NCBI GenBank assembly: GCA_902785325.1
Contig: CACZXZ010000017.1
Location: 1 to 35,255, forward strand
Source: an uncultured Succinivibrio sp.
GTDB taxonomy: Bacteria > Pseudomonadota > Gammaproteobacteria > Enterobacterales > Succinivibrionaceae
Length of the DNA stretch: 35,255 nucleotides
Direction of reading: 5' to 3'
Below the pieces are notes generated by a model. It was not told the DNA's origin and ran no database searches. It saw only the letters and a program-made list of their open reading frames with translations. Below, piece by piece: positions 17,969 through 26,714 of the stretch. Numbering within the stretch: position 1 is the first letter of the stretch; each line of letters starts with the position of its first letter. A program made the position numbers and the translations under genes.

Positions 17969-18376
17969 ATGAGCTTTATAGGTTTTGATGAGCTTATTAT
18001 CATCGTGGTTCTTTCACTTGTCGTTCTTGGACCACAACGTACCTTTAAAATGGCGTTTGCAATAGGTGGGGTTTTCTCTAAAGCTAGAGCTTATTTAAAC
18101 TCTGTTAAAACTCAAATGGGGTTAGATGAGTTAGATCAAGTAAAATCCAGCCTTAAAGCAAATGACTTTTCAAGTGCACTAAAAGTCTCATCTCCAAAAT
18201 CTAAAACAAAGACTGATCCAAAACAAAGATTATGGACAGTCGATGTAAATGAGTTTTCAGAGCCCGCCTCTACTCAAGGTAATGAAAATTCAGATAAAGA
18301 CATTGATTTAGAACGTAGAATTTCATCTTTAGAAGCAGAAATAGCAGCATTAAAGCAACAAATTGCTACTAAGTGA
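17969..18376 (+). CDS. tatB: Twin-arginine translocase subunit TatB
   Basis: Tat receptor component acting with TatC in signal-peptide recognition. The N-terminus MSFIGFDELIIIVVLSLVVLGPQR is diagnostic: Glu8 in the membrane helix, then the LGPQR hinge. An amphipathic helix follows to about 65, then a polar, variable tail ending in a coiled-coil-like helix (LERRISSLEAEIAALKQQ). The 135-aa length is shorter than E. coli TatB (171), within the family range. It overlaps slightly with, or nearly abuts, tatC. Confidence 0.95.
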   Translation: MSFIGFDELIIIVVLSLVVLGPQRTFKMAFAIGGVFSKARAYLNSVKTQMGLDELDQVKSSLKANDFSSALKVSSPKSKTKTDPKQRLWTVDVNEFSEPASTQGNENSDKDIDLERRISSLEAEIAALKQQIATK

Positions 18377-18383
18377 GTGTGCT

Positions 18384-19145
18384 ATGACTAATAATACAGA
18401 AGCCTTAAAAAGCATGAGTCTAACAGCCCATTTTTTAGAGTTAAGAAAACGTATCGTACTGATATTATTAGGCTTAATATGTTGCACTATTGCTCTTTCT
18501 CCTTTTACAAATACTCTCTTTGAGTATTTCTCAAAACCACTGATGCAGGCTTTGCCACAAGGAGCTCAGTTACTTTCCGTTAGTGTTATTGCACCTGTTC
18601 TTGGTCCACTTAAAATATTACTATTTTGTGCTTTTTGCCTATCTCTTCCTTTTACTGTTTATCAAATTTGGATGTTTTTATCTCCAGCCTTATTTAAGAA
18701 AGAGAAAAAATTTGTGATTCCGCTTGTTATAAGCTCACTTTTGATGTTTGCATCAGGCGTTGCTTATTGCTACTTTGTAGTCTTTGGTTTTCTTTTCACC
18801 TTTATTGCCTCTTTTAGCCCTGATGCAATTAACTTTGCTCCAGACATCGATTCTTATTTAAGCTTTGTGTTACATATGTTTATAGCTTTTGGCGCAACTT
18901 TTGAAGTACCAGTTGCTGTTACTTTATTAGCATCCATGAATGTAGTCTCACTTGAAAAGTTGAAAAAGTTTAGACGCTATTTAATTGTTGTAGCCTTTGC
19001 TATTGCAGCTGTGTTAACCCCACCAGATATTGCTTCACAATTATTATTAGCTTTACCAATCATTATTCTTTATGAAGTTGGTATTGTTATTGCCACTATA
19101 TTTTGCAGAAGAAAAGAAAGTCTTCCAAAAGAAGATCTTGCATAA
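18384..19145 (+). CDS. tatC: Twin-arginine translocase subunit TatC
   Basis: Core six-helix membrane receptor that binds the RR motif of Tat signal peptides. I use the ATG at 18384, seven bases after the tatB stop, which gives MTNNTEALKSMSLTAHFLELRKR, the normal TatC N-terminus. An earlier in-frame TTG at 18363 inside tatB is less likely. Conserved segments include the cytoplasmic HFLELRKR, LPQG with the following periplasmic loop, ALFKKEKKFVIPL, FAFGATFEVPVA-like membrane sequence and AAVLTPPDIASQ. The length of 253 aa is close to E. coli (258). No clear terminator is visible in the 253-bp gap after it. Confidence 0.96.
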   Translation: MTNNTEALKSMSLTAHFLELRKRIVLILLGLICCTIALSPFTNTLFEYFSKPLMQALPQGAQLLSVSVIAPVLGPLKILLFCAFCLSLPFTVYQIWMFLSPALFKKEKKFVIPLVISSLLMFASGVAYCYFVVFGFLFTFIASFSPDAINFAPDIDSYLSFVLHMFIAFGATFEVPVAVTLLASMNVVSLEKLKKFRRYLIVVAFAIAAVLTPPDIASQLLLALPIIILYEVGIVIATIFCRRKESLPKEDLA

Positions 19146-19293
19146 ATTTTCTTTAAGCTACCTTCTATTCTTTATTTTAGAAAGTGCTGTTTACAAGAAC
19201 TAGCCTTCAGCTGATAGTGATATTTCTTTTATTGTTGCCTTGTTTTGACACACTCATGCACCTTCATTCAACAAATTGCCTATTTTTTAGCAA

Positions 19294-19362
19294 ATGTTGC
19301 ACTTTAAACTATTTTTCCGATAGTTTACGTTGTACTTACAACATATATGTGGTACTTTAAAC
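19294..19362 (+). promoter_or_regulatory. Three operator-like motifs upstream of the phospho-lyase/aminotransferase
   Basis: Copies at 19294-19309 (ATGTTGCACTTTAAAC), 19327-19342 (ACGTTGTACTTACAAC, a near-perfect dyad GTTGT-ACTT-ACAAC) and 19347-19362 (ATGTGGTACTTTAAAC). They lie 37-105 bp before the ATG at 19399, overlapping the expected promoter. The same motif recurs at three other promoters of the cluster, which points to a shared regulator, most simply the DeoR-family protein at 31128. Confidence 0.65.
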
Positions 19363-19398
19363 ATAAAGAACAACAAAAGTTTTATTTAGGAGCTTGTT

Positions 19399-20730
19399 AT
19401 GGCTATTAAATCTATTTTATCTATGAATGCTTTTGATCAAGCAAATTTTGATAGTCTACCAGAGGATGTAAAACCAGAAACTAAAAGACGATTAGATGTT
19501 TTTGGCTCTGCATCAGTCTTATTTTTCCAAGAACCAATTGAGGTAGTCAAAGGTGAAGGATGTTATTTAATTGATGCAAAAGGCACAAAATATCTAGACT
19601 GTTACAACAACGTTGCTTGTATTGGACATGGTCATCCTCGTGTAGCTGAGTATGTAGGCAAACAATTAGCAATTGTTAATACGCACACCCGCTACTTAAA
19701 TAAAGTTGTTGATGATTATGCAGAAAAACTATTAGCAACTTTTCCAAAGCCATTAGACAAAATTGCAATGACTTGTACAGGCTCTGAAAGTAACGACTTA
19801 GCTTTACGCTCAGCCTTCTACTACACTGGTGGTAAAGGTGTTATTGTAACCTCTGGTGCCTACCATGGTAATTCTTATTTAACCACCTTTGTATCTCCAT
19901 CAAGCACTAACGGTAAAATTACTTGCGACTTTGTAAAAACAGTTCCAGCTCCTGATACTTACCGTATACCAAAAGACCAACTAGCTGATAAATTTGCCAG
20001 TGATGTTGAAAAAGCAATTGAAGATCTCGAAGCTTCAGGTATTAAATTTGCAGCCTTACTTATTGATGATATCTTTTCATCAGACGGCGTATTCTCAGAT
20101 CCAGAAGGTTTTATCAAAAAAGCTGTTGATGTAGTACATAAGCATGGTGGTGTCTATATTGCTGATGAAGTTCAACCTGGATTTGGAAGAACAGGAAAAA
20201 TGTGGGGATTCCAAAGACACGGGGTAATACCTGATATTGTAACTATGGGTAAACCTATGGGTAATGGTTATCCAATGTCAGCAATGGTTACTCGCAATGA
20301 AATTATTGATGCTTTAAAGCAAACTGGTTACTTTAATACCTTTGGTGGTACCCCAGGAGCTTGCGCTGCTGGTACTGCGGTTTTAGAAGTACTAAAGGAA
20401 GACAATTTAATTGAGAATGCAAAAGAAGTTGGCGATTACTTAAGAGATGGCTTAAGAGCCCTTAAAAAGGATCATCCTTGCATAGGAGACGTAAGAGGTA
20501 CAGGTTTATTTACTGGATTAGAACTTGTAAAAGATCCTGAAACTAAAGAGATCGATCCAAAAGGAGCTACACTTTTAATCAATAGACTTCGCTACAACAA
20601 CGTACTAATTGGTGCTGCAGGTCCATATGGAAATATTCTAAAGATCCGACCACCACTACGTTTCTACAAAAAAGATGCTGACTTCTTTATTGAAGCTATC
20701 AAAAAATCTTTAACAGAAATTCACCTTTAG
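19399..20730 (+). CDS. Class-III PLP aminotransferase-fold enzyme, AGXT2L-type phospho-lyase candidate
   Basis: A 443-aa fold-type I PLP enzyme. Its N-terminal block, with YLDCYNNVACIGHGHPRV (65-82) and NTHTRYL (94-100), is the hallmark of the AGXT2-like branch that includes ethanolamine-phosphate and 5-phosphohydroxylysine phospho-lyases. PLP-site residues are GSES (128-131), AYHG (154-157), Asp256 in IADEVQ, and the Schiff-base Lys285 in MGKPMGNGYP. Members of this branch convert a phosphorylated amino-alcohol to an aldehyde, ammonium and phosphate; others are ordinary omega-aminotransferases. The kinase at 22970-23977, under the same operator motif, makes the phospho-lyase reading attractive. 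AGGAG lies 5 nt upstream of the ATG and a terminator follows, so it is monocistronic. Confidence 0.8.
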   Translation: MAIKSILSMNAFDQANFDSLPEDVKPETKRRLDVFGSASVLFFQEPIEVVKGEGCYLIDAKGTKYLDCYNNVACIGHGHPRVAEYVGKQLAIVNTHTRYLNKVVDDYAEKLLATFPKPLDKIAMTCTGSESNDLALRSAFYYTGGKGVIVTSGAYHGNSYLTTFVSPSSTNGKITCDFVKTVPAPDTYRIPKDQLADKFASDVEKAIEDLEASGIKFAALLIDDIFSSDGVFSDPEGFIKKAVDVVHKHGGVYIADEVQPGFGRTGKMWGFQRHGVIPDIVTMGKPMGNGYPMSAMVTRNEIIDALKQTGYFNTFGGTPGACAAGTAVLEVLKEDNLIENAKEVGDYLRDGLRALKKDHPCIGDVRGTGLFTGLELVKDPETKEIDPKGATLLINRLRYNNVLIGAAGPYGNILKIRPPLRFYKKDADFFIEAIKKSLTEIHL

Positions 20731-20739
20731 AAATGAAAG

Positions 20740-20769
20740 TGCGCTAAATCAAAGATTTGGCGCATTTTT
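20740..20769 (+). terminator. Intrinsic terminator after the aminotransferase
   Basis: Stem GCGCTAAATC (20741-20750) pairs with GATTTGGCGC (20754-20763), with one wobble pair, an AAA loop and a T5 tail. It isolates the aminotransferase from the MFS gene. Confidence 0.85.
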
Positions 20770-20871
20770 GACTTACCTAATACTTTTACATTTATCCTCA
20801 AAATTCTTGCATGTAATTCTTTCTATTAGCAAAGCCTTGCCTATACTCATAATATAGACTAAGGATTTTGC

Positions 20872-22092
20872 ATGAAGAAAAAAGACAAAGCTAAAAAAGA
20901 AAAGACTAAAACTAGTTTTCAAAAGAAAAAACTTGGGCTTGCAAGAAACGTAATTGGTGCTGGATTTACTAGTTTCTTTACTGATACTGCCACAAAAATG
21001 ATTTACGCTGTAATGCCGATGTTTTTACTCTCAATTGGAGCGAGTGCTACAGCTATTGCTTTAATTGAAGGTATTGCTGAAAGTACCGCTGCTATTCTTA
21101 AAGCTATCTCAGGCTATATCAGTGACCGTATTGGAAAAAGTAAGCCTTTTATGATCATAGGTTATGGTCTTGCTTCCTTAGTCTTACCTTTATATGCCCT
21201 TGCAACTTTACCTATTCATGTATTGCTAATCCGCTTTACAGAGCGTGTTGGTAAAGGTATACGCTCAGCTCCTCGTGATAGCTTAATTAGTAATTCCATC
21301 AAAAGAAAAGTTGCAGGTAAAAGTTTTGGATTCCAAAAGGCTATGGATGACAGTGGTGCAGTGTTAGGACCACTACTTGCTTGTCTTATTCTTTATCTGA
21401 TGCCTGGAAACTACCACTTAGTATTTTTATTAGCAGTGATACCTGCAATTTGTGGTGTAGCTTGTGTAGTGTTCTTTGTAAGAGAAGTACACCTTAAAAG
21501 AGAGCATCAACAACAAGATGCAAAATTTAAGTGTTCTCAATTTAAGCAATTGCCAAAAAAGTACTTTCAATTTTTGTTGGTGATCTTTATCTTTTCCCTT
21601 GGAAATTCCTCAGATGCGCTCTTACTTTTAAAGGCAGCAACCACAGATATCAATCCTATCTTTGTGCCTTTTATCTTTATGCTTTTTAGTACTACCTCTG
21701 TGTTATGCGCTATGCCGGTTGGAAAATTGTCCGACAAAATTGGCAGACCAAAACTTATGGCTTTAGGCTTTTTGATTTATTCTTTAAGTTACCTAGGCTT
21801 TGGTCATTACGACAACTTTTTAGCTTTTATACCATTGTTTATCATGTATGGTATTTACAGTGCACTAGCAGATGTTTCCCAAAAATCCTTAATCTCAGAT
21901 ATCACGACACCTGAAACTAAAGGTACAGGCTATGGTTTGTATCATGCAACTTTAGGTTTAACCTTGTTGCCAGCAAGTTTCATAGGTGGTTATTTATACG
22001 ATCATGTAAACAATCAAGTACCTTTCTATTTTGGCTCTGTAACAGCCTTTATTGCTTGTATCTTGATGTTCTACTTTTTCAGGAAGGATTAG
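20872..22092 (+). CDS. MFS transporter, drug-efflux-like
   Basis: A 406-aa 12-helix major facilitator protein. After a Lys-rich cytoplasmic N-terminus (1-20) comes NVIGAGFTSFFTDTATKMIYAVMP, then the MFS motif A GYISDRIGKSKP (81-92), the subfamily signature RVGKGIRSAPRDSLIS (125-140) and a second motif-A copy GKLSDKIGRPK. This signature belongs to a poorly characterised branch usually annotated as a multidrug or unknown MFS transporter. The substrate cannot be read. It has its own upstream gap (140 bp) without the cluster operator motif, so it may be a bystander or may export a by-product of the neighbouring pathway. It converges on the SDR gene. Confidence 0.82.
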   Translation: MKKKDKAKKEKTKTSFQKKKLGLARNVIGAGFTSFFTDTATKMIYAVMPMFLLSIGASATAIALIEGIAESTAAILKAISGYISDRIGKSKPFMIIGYGLASLVLPLYALATLPIHVLLIRFTERVGKGIRSAPRDSLISNSIKRKVAGKSFGFQKAMDDSGAVLGPLLACLILYLMPGNYHLVFLLAVIPAICGVACVVFFVREVHLKREHQQQDAKFKCSQFKQLPKKYFQFLLVIFIFSLGNSSDALLLLKAATTDINPIFVPFIFMLFSTTSVLCAMPVGKLSDKIGRPKLMALGFLIYSLSYLGFGHYDNFLAFIPLFIMYGIYSALADVSQKSLISDITTPETKGTGYGLYHATLGLTLLPASFIGGYLYDHVNNQVPFYFGSVTAFIACILMFYFFRKD

Positions 22093-22098
22093 GCTTTT

Positions 22099-22134
22099 GC
22101 CATACAACAGCACCGCAATTACAAGTTGTATGGC
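22099..22134. repeat. Inverted repeat between the convergent MFS and SDR genes
   Basis: GCCATACAAC (22099-22108) and GTTGTATGGC (22125-22134) form a perfect 10-bp stem with a 16-nt loop. Neither side carries a T-run in the direction of the incoming gene, so it is not a standard intrinsic terminator, although the location between convergent genes suggests a role in 3' end formation. Confidence 0.5.
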
Positions 22135-22152
22135 ATAAAGACAGACATTTGA

Positions 22153-22959
22153 CTAAGCATTTTCCTGCTCAAAATCTTTGCGCATTAGCTCTAAAGCTCC
22201 TGCACACTCAGGTAAAACCTGACCCCCATCAATGACTAAATTATGGCCATTGATATACCAAGATTCTTTAGCTGCTAAAAATAAAGCTCCATTAGCAATT
22301 TCAAAACCTGTGCCTAATTTACCTACAGGAACTGATTTACACATAGAGTTAACATATTCTATGCCTAAAGATTCAAGACCTTCTGTTAGTACATTGCCGG
22401 GAGATACTGCATTAACGGTAATGCCATATGGAGCAAGCTCCATAGCAGCTGTATGCATAAAACCTAATTGAGCTGCTTTACTTGCACCATAATGAGCCCA
22501 ACCTGGATATCCTGTGATAGGACCTGTAATAGATGAAGTCAGAATAATTCTGCCATAACGTTGCATCTTCATCTGCTCCATTACAGCCCAAACAGCATGA
22601 AAAGTACCTTTAACATTGATATTCATGACATAGTCATAATCTTGATCTGTCATTTTAGAAAGTGGTACTTGAGGAATTACACCTGCATTAGAGAGTAAAA
22701 TATCAATAGAGCCAAAGGTATCAACTGTGGTTTTTGCAACCTTTTTCATATCATCAAAGACACTTACATCGGCAGCTATTGCTAAGGCTTTGCCTCCATC
22801 TTTTTCAATTAAAGAAACCACTTCATCTAAGGCACTTTTACGTCTTGCTACACAAACTACATTACAACCTTCACGACCAAAGGTTAAAGCCATAGCTTTA
22901 CCAATACCAGCGCTGGCACCTGTGACAATTACAGTCTGACCTTTTAACGAAGAAAACAT
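22153..22959 (-). CDS. Short-chain dehydrogenase/reductase (SDR)
   Basis: A 268-aa NAD(P)-dependent classical SDR. TGASAGIG (13-20) is the cofactor loop, NAG (91-93) the structural motif, and Ser143, Tyr157 and Lys161 (HYGASKAA) the catalytic residues. SPGNV is at 186-190, and the C-terminal INGHNLVIDGG is typical of FabG-like enzymes. Arg39-Arg40 after the second strand favour NADP(H). It is 10 bp downstream of the kinase gene and certainly in its operon. It probably oxidises or reduces an alcohol/carbonyl in the pathway; the exact substrate is not deducible. Confidence 0.88.
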   Translation of the reverse strand: MFSSLKGQTVIVTGASAGIGKAMALTFGREGCNVVCVARRKSALDEVVSLIEKDGGKALAIAADVSVFDDMKKVAKTTVDTFGSIDILLSNAGVIPQVPLSKMTDQDYDYVMNINVKGTFHAVWAVMEQMKMQRYGRIILTSSITGPITGYPGWAHYGASKAAQLGFMHTAAMELAPYGITVNAVSPGNVLTEGLESLGIEYVNSMCKSVPVGKLGTGFEIANGALFLAAKESWYINGHNLVIDGGQVLPECAGALELMRKDFEQENA

Positions 22960-22969
22960 CTTGCGCTCC

Positions 22970-23977
22970 TTATTTTAAATAGGTACCAGCTAAATACTCG
23001 TTACACAATCTAACGGTATCCCTAGTTACATTAGCGCCTTCTTTAGCAGCAAAAGGAACCTCACTGTGACTTGCGCACCAAGTCATAAGCTCAATACGCC
23101 TTAAGATAGAAAAAGTAGGTAATAAAGATTTTTCGTAAGCTGACAACTTATTTACTTTCTCATAACCTTTAACCCAAGCTTTAGCTAATTTAGGTGCATC
23201 AACAGCCTGATCCATAAAACTAATTGCTGCTGCAAAGTCAAACAAGTACCAACCAAAGCCCATATCATCAAAGTCGATAACATGTAATTGGTCGCCATCT
23301 ACTAATAAGTTTGTAGCTCTGCAATCAGAATGAATTACCCCAAAATTCTCATCATTGATGCCATACTCATCTAAGATTGGCTTTACAACATCTAAGGTCT
23401 TACCTACAACTTTTTTGTCATCTTCACTAAGCCCCACTCCTTGATGCCAATCTCCCCAGTAAGCATGCTCACCGATAATGCCGTCATAATCCCAAACACG
23501 TCTTGTAAACCAAGATGGTCTTTTCCAAGATCTAGCTTGATTGTGCATCTTGGCACTAATCTCACCTACCACTTCAAACCAGTGATCTAAGCCGGCTAAC
23601 TCTAAAGTAGGCTCTTTACCATTAAGTTTTTCAAACGCTACTACCATGCGCTCTTCACCAGCATCAGTCTTAGTAGTTGCAACATATTCACCATTAACTA
23701 AAGGTACAGGCTTTGCTGTAGAAATAGTATGTGAATCATAAAGAGCTTTTACCCAAGCTAATTCTGAACGAATAGCATCTTTTGTGGAGTAATCATTACG
23801 TTGCACTCTAATGATGATCTCCTGACCTGTTTTAGGATCACTTGCACTAAAAGTTGCGTTTTCAGATAAATTGATTAGTTTTGCTTGTGCTTGATCACTC
23901 ATTCCCCATAAAGGAAGAGACTTATTTACCATCTTAGTTAAAGCTGCAACTGTTTGTGGCTCATACTCTTTGCTCAT
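22970..23977 (-). CDS. APH-family small-molecule kinase (amino-alcohol/hydroxylysine kinase-like)
   Basis: A 335-aa phosphotransferase of the APH/choline-kinase fold. The catalytic loop HSDCRATN (216-223: His216, Asp218, Asn223) and metal-binding IDFDDMGFG (234-242) are clear. An N-terminal lobe with NLSENATF (36-43) and IIIRVQR (54-60) contains the nucleotide-contact region. Relatives include hydroxylysine kinase, homoserine kinase II and aminoglycoside phosphotransferases. Because the motif-linked aminotransferase is of the phospho-lyase type, phosphorylation of an amino-alcohol is the best guess, as in human hydroxylysine catabolism (HYKK then PHYKPL). It is divergent from receptor gene 1 with a shared operator region, and co-transcribed with the SDR. 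Confidence 0.75.
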   Translation of the reverse strand: MSKEYEPQTVAALTKMVNKSLPLWGMSDQAQAKLINLSENATFSASDPKTGQEIIIRVQRNDYSTKDAIRSELAWVKALYDSHTISTAKPVPLVNGEYVATTKTDAGEERMVVAFEKLNGKEPTLELAGLDHWFEVVGEISAKMHNQARSWKRPSWFTRRVWDYDGIIGEHAYWGDWHQGVGLSEDDKKVVGKTLDVVKPILDEYGINDENFGVIHSDCRATNLLVDGDQLHVIDFDDMGFGWYLFDFAAAISFMDQAVDAPKLAKAWVKGYEKVNKLSAYEKSLLPTFSILRRIELMTWCASHSEVPFAAKEGANVTRDTVRLCNEYLAGTYLK

Positions 23978-23992
23978 ATTTTCGCACCTCTA

Positions 23993-24141
23993 ATGTTGTA
24001 CTTAATCTAAAGAAAATGTTGTATCTTTATCTTTAACATATATCGATGTTGCACTTCAGTCAATACAATTATAATTATTTTGGCATTTAAACATTTTTTT
24101 ATTGTATTTACAACATTTGTGTTTTATATTTTATACAACAT
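23993..24141. promoter_or_regulatory. Five operator-like motifs in the divergent kinase/receptor promoter
   Basis: On the plus strand: 23993-24008 (ATGTTGTACTTAATCT), 24016-24031 (ATGTTGTATCTTTATC) and 24046-24061 (ATGTTGCACTTCAGTC). On the minus strand: 24101-24116 (ATGTTGTAAATACAAT, dyad-like) and 24126-24141 (ATGTTGTATAAAATAT). The two groups point towards each other, one near each gene start, as expected for co-regulation of both directions by one factor. Confidence 0.65.
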
Positions 24142-24182
24142 CAACATTTCTCTGAACTAAGTAACACTATTAGGAGCGTTTT

Positions 24183-25310
24183 ATGACAATGTTAACTCGC
24201 CGTTCTATTCTTAAAGCTATAGGTGCATCCTCTTTATTAAGCAGTCAAGGACTTTTAGCTAGTAAAGCTTTTGCAGGAGAAAGAGATGATCAATTAAACA
24301 TCTTATGCTGGGAAGGCTATAACTCTGCAGAGGTGTTAGATCCTTATCGCACCTTAAAATCAGCCAACGTTAAAGCTGAATCTGCAACAAATGATCCAAC
24401 CATGGTAAATAAGCTTCGCGCAGGTGAAACTAAGGTGTGGGATCTTATAAATGTAAACAATCCTTGGGCTCGTAAAATTTTGTTTCCTGAAGGTTTAATC
24501 CTTCCTTTAGATAAGGATGAATTTGCACCATTCTTTGACAAGATGCTACCAACCTTTAAATTTCCTTACGATTGGGCAATGTCCGTTGATGGAAGTCAAT
24601 TATTAGGTATGGCTCAGCGTTTTGGACCTTTTAATTTTGTGGTTAATACCGATAAGATCTCAAGAAAAAGTGCTGAGGAAATTGGGTGGAAACTCTTTAC
24701 CGATCCTGCCTTGAAAGGTAAATTTGCAATTCAAGAATCAGACGATTGGAACGTTGCACATATCTTTGCTATTGCAGGTATAGATCCTTATAAGGAGCAT
24801 ACAAAAGATGAAATGGATGCTTTTGCAAAAATGAGTAAATACATCTTCTCAAATGCTAAGTTTGTAGGAGACATTGCAGCGGTAAATCAAGGCTTAGTCA
24901 ACGGTGAAATTGATGCTTATATCTCAGGTGGTACCTATACTGCATCTTTAGCAAGAGCTGAAGGTCTATCAAACATCAGAGCTATATCTCCTAATAAAGA
25001 TGCCTACATGTGGGTAGAGTTAACCTCTGTTGTAAACAATCCAAACAAAACTCCACTTGCTTATGACTTCTTAAAATATGTACAAACACCAGAGGTTGCA
25101 CATACTGTAGCTTTTGCAGAAGGCACCTTCAATCCAGTTGCACAAATGGGAAATAAGGAGTGTTTTAATCTGTTCACTAATGATGAATTAGATGCAATTC
25201 AGTATGACTCTCTTGAAGAGGAAATGTCTCGTTCAAGAGCTTACGATATTGTTCCTGACTACGATAAAGCTCATGACATTATGGTAGAAGCTAAACGCAA
25301 TAAAGGATAA
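24183..25310 (+). CDS. PotD/F-like ABC solute-binding protein 1, Tat-exported
   Basis: A 375-aa periplasmic receptor related to spermidine/putrescine-binding proteins (LNILCWEGYN just after the signal, WDLINVNNPWAR, ISGGTYTASLA, YMWVELTSVVNNP, FLKYVQTPEVAHTVAF). The signal peptide has the twin-arginine motif LTRRSILK (Arg6-Arg7), a moderately hydrophobic core and a probable AFA-GE cleavage after residue 31, so it should be folded in the cytoplasm and exported by Tat. AGGAG precedes the ATG. A terminator follows, so it is a single-gene unit facing away from the kinase. It shares most of its sequence with receptors 2 and 3. The ligand is probably a cationic amine or amino-alcohol. Confidence 0.87.
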   Translation: MTMLTRRSILKAIGASSLLSSQGLLASKAFAGERDDQLNILCWEGYNSAEVLDPYRTLKSANVKAESATNDPTMVNKLRAGETKVWDLINVNNPWARKILFPEGLILPLDKDEFAPFFDKMLPTFKFPYDWAMSVDGSQLLGMAQRFGPFNFVVNTDKISRKSAEEIGWKLFTDPALKGKFAIQESDDWNVAHIFAIAGIDPYKEHTKDEMDAFAKMSKYIFSNAKFVGDIAAVNQGLVNGEIDAYISGGTYTASLARAEGLSNIRAISPNKDAYMWVELTSVVNNPNKTPLAYDFLKYVQTPEVAHTVAFAEGTFNPVAQMGNKECFNLFTNDELDAIQYDSLEEEMSRSRAYDIVPDYDKAHDIMVEAKRNKG

Positions 25311-25328
25311 ATATGAATTTTGATATGA

Positions 25329-25358
25329 AGAGATCTTAAAACTAAGATCTCTTTTTTT
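25329..25358 (+). terminator. Intrinsic terminator after receptor 1
   Basis: Stem AGAGATCTTA (25329-25338) with TAAGATCTCT (25343-25352), loop AAAC, then T7. Confidence 0.9.
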
Positions 25359-25398
25359 GTCTTATCAGCTGTTCACCAAACTAGAACAATTTGCAAAA

Positions 25399-25489
25399 AT
25401 GTTGCACCTTAAACAATAAACTCTGCACCATTCCAACAATATTTTTAATAAATATATCTCAAAATAACACTTTTTGTTGCACGTACAAT
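25399..25489 (+). promoter_or_regulatory. Operator-like motifs upstream of receptor 2
   Basis: ATGTTGCACCTTAAAC at 25399-25414 and TTGTTGCACGTACAAT at 25474-25489, the latter containing the dyad TTG-(C/T)A-nn-TACAA. They lie 50-140 bp before the ATG at 25539. This implies separate but parallel control of the receptor 2-receptor 3 transcript. Confidence 0.6.
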
Positions 25490-25538
25490 ATTTCCATTGT
25501 TAGATAAACACAACACAAAGATTTAATCGGAGAAAAAT

Positions 25539-26666
25539 ATGACAGATTTAACCAGAAGAAGTTTATTAAAAGCATTATCAGCAGGAGCAATTGCCTCAAG
25601 TTCTCTTTCAGTAGCAGCTAAAGCTTTTGCAGTTTCAAGAGAAAAAGAATTGAACATTTTATGTTGGGAAGGATATAACTCTGCTGATGTATTAGATCCT
25701 TACAGAAAATTAAGAAGTGCCACTGTTCACGCTGAATCTGCCACCAACTCCCCTACCATAGTAAATAAGCTTCGTGCAGGCGAAACTAAAGTATGGGATT
25801 TAATCAATGTTGATAATCCTTGGGCCCGTGAATTCATGTACCCAAATAATTTGATTTTACCTTTACCAATTGAAGAGTTTGCCCCTTACTTTGACAAGAT
25901 GTTGCCATTCTTTAAATACCCATTTGATTGGTCTATGTCAACTGATGGTACTAAGTTACTAGGTATGGTGCAGCGCTTTGGTACTAATAACTTTGTGGTA
26001 AATACCGACAAAATCTCTCGCAAGACAGCAGAAGAGCAAGGTTGGAAACTTTGGGCAGATGACAGCCTAAAAGATCGCTATGCTATCAATATTGCAGATG
26101 ACTGGAACGTTTGTCATATGTTCGCTATTGCAGGTATCGATCCATATAGAGAGCACACAAAAGAGGAAATGGAGCTTTATACCAAAACTTGTAAGAGAAT
26201 TTTTGCTAACGCTAAGTTTGTTGGTGATATTGCAGCTGTAAACCAAGCTTTAGTAACTGGTGATATCGATGTTTATCTATCAGGTGGCACCTATACTTCA
26301 TCTCTTGCAAGAGCTGATGGTTATGACAACATTAGAGCTATTTCTCCAAATAAAGATGCTTACATGTGGATTGAAATTACCTCCCTTGTAAACAATCCTG
26401 AATTATCACCTCTAGCTATGGACTTCTTAAAGTATGTTCAAGAGCCTGAAGTTGCACATACTGTAGCCTTTGCTGAAGGAACCTTTAACCCTGTAGCTCA
26501 AATGGCAAATCCTGAGTGCTTTAAACTCTTTACTAAAGAAGAGTTAGACATCATTCAATATGATTCTCTTGAGGAAGATTTAACTAAATGTAGGGCAGAT
26601 GACATTATCCCTAACTACGATGAAGCTCATGAGATCATGGTCGAAGCAAAGCGTGTAAAAGGTTAA
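25539..26666 (+). CDS. PotD/F-like ABC solute-binding protein 2, Tat-exported
   Basis: A 375-aa paralogue of receptor 1 with the same blocks and the twin-arginine signal LTRRSLLK (Arg6-Arg7); cleavage is likely after KAFA. Ligand-pocket neighbourhoods differ from receptor 1 at several places (for example TNSPTIV for TNDPTMV, and QRFGTNNF for QRFGPFNF), so ligand preference may differ. RBS GGAG lies 6-9 nt before the ATG. Only 48 bp separate it from receptor 3, with no terminator between them, so the two form one operon. Confidence 0.87.
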   Translation: MTDLTRRSLLKALSAGAIASSSLSVAAKAFAVSREKELNILCWEGYNSADVLDPYRKLRSATVHAESATNSPTIVNKLRAGETKVWDLINVDNPWAREFMYPNNLILPLPIEEFAPYFDKMLPFFKYPFDWSMSTDGTKLLGMVQRFGTNNFVVNTDKISRKTAEEQGWKLWADDSLKDRYAINIADDWNVCHMFAIAGIDPYREHTKEEMELYTKTCKRIFANAKFVGDIAAVNQALVTGDIDVYLSGGTYTSSLARADGYDNIRAISPNKDAYMWIEITSLVNNPELSPLAMDFLKYVQEPEVAHTVAFAEGTFNPVAQMANPECFKLFTKEELDIIQYDSLEEDLTKCRADDIIPNYDEAHEIMVEAKRVKG

Positions 26667-26714
26667 TTAAAACTTAATACATTGATAAAGGAAACTTGTA
26701 AGTTCGGAGGTCGT

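Noticed and set aside
26682-26714. Longer start for receptor 3
   Set aside because: ATG 26715 has GGAGG, aligns with the starts of receptors 1 and 2 and puts the twin-arginine motif at the right distance from the N-terminus.
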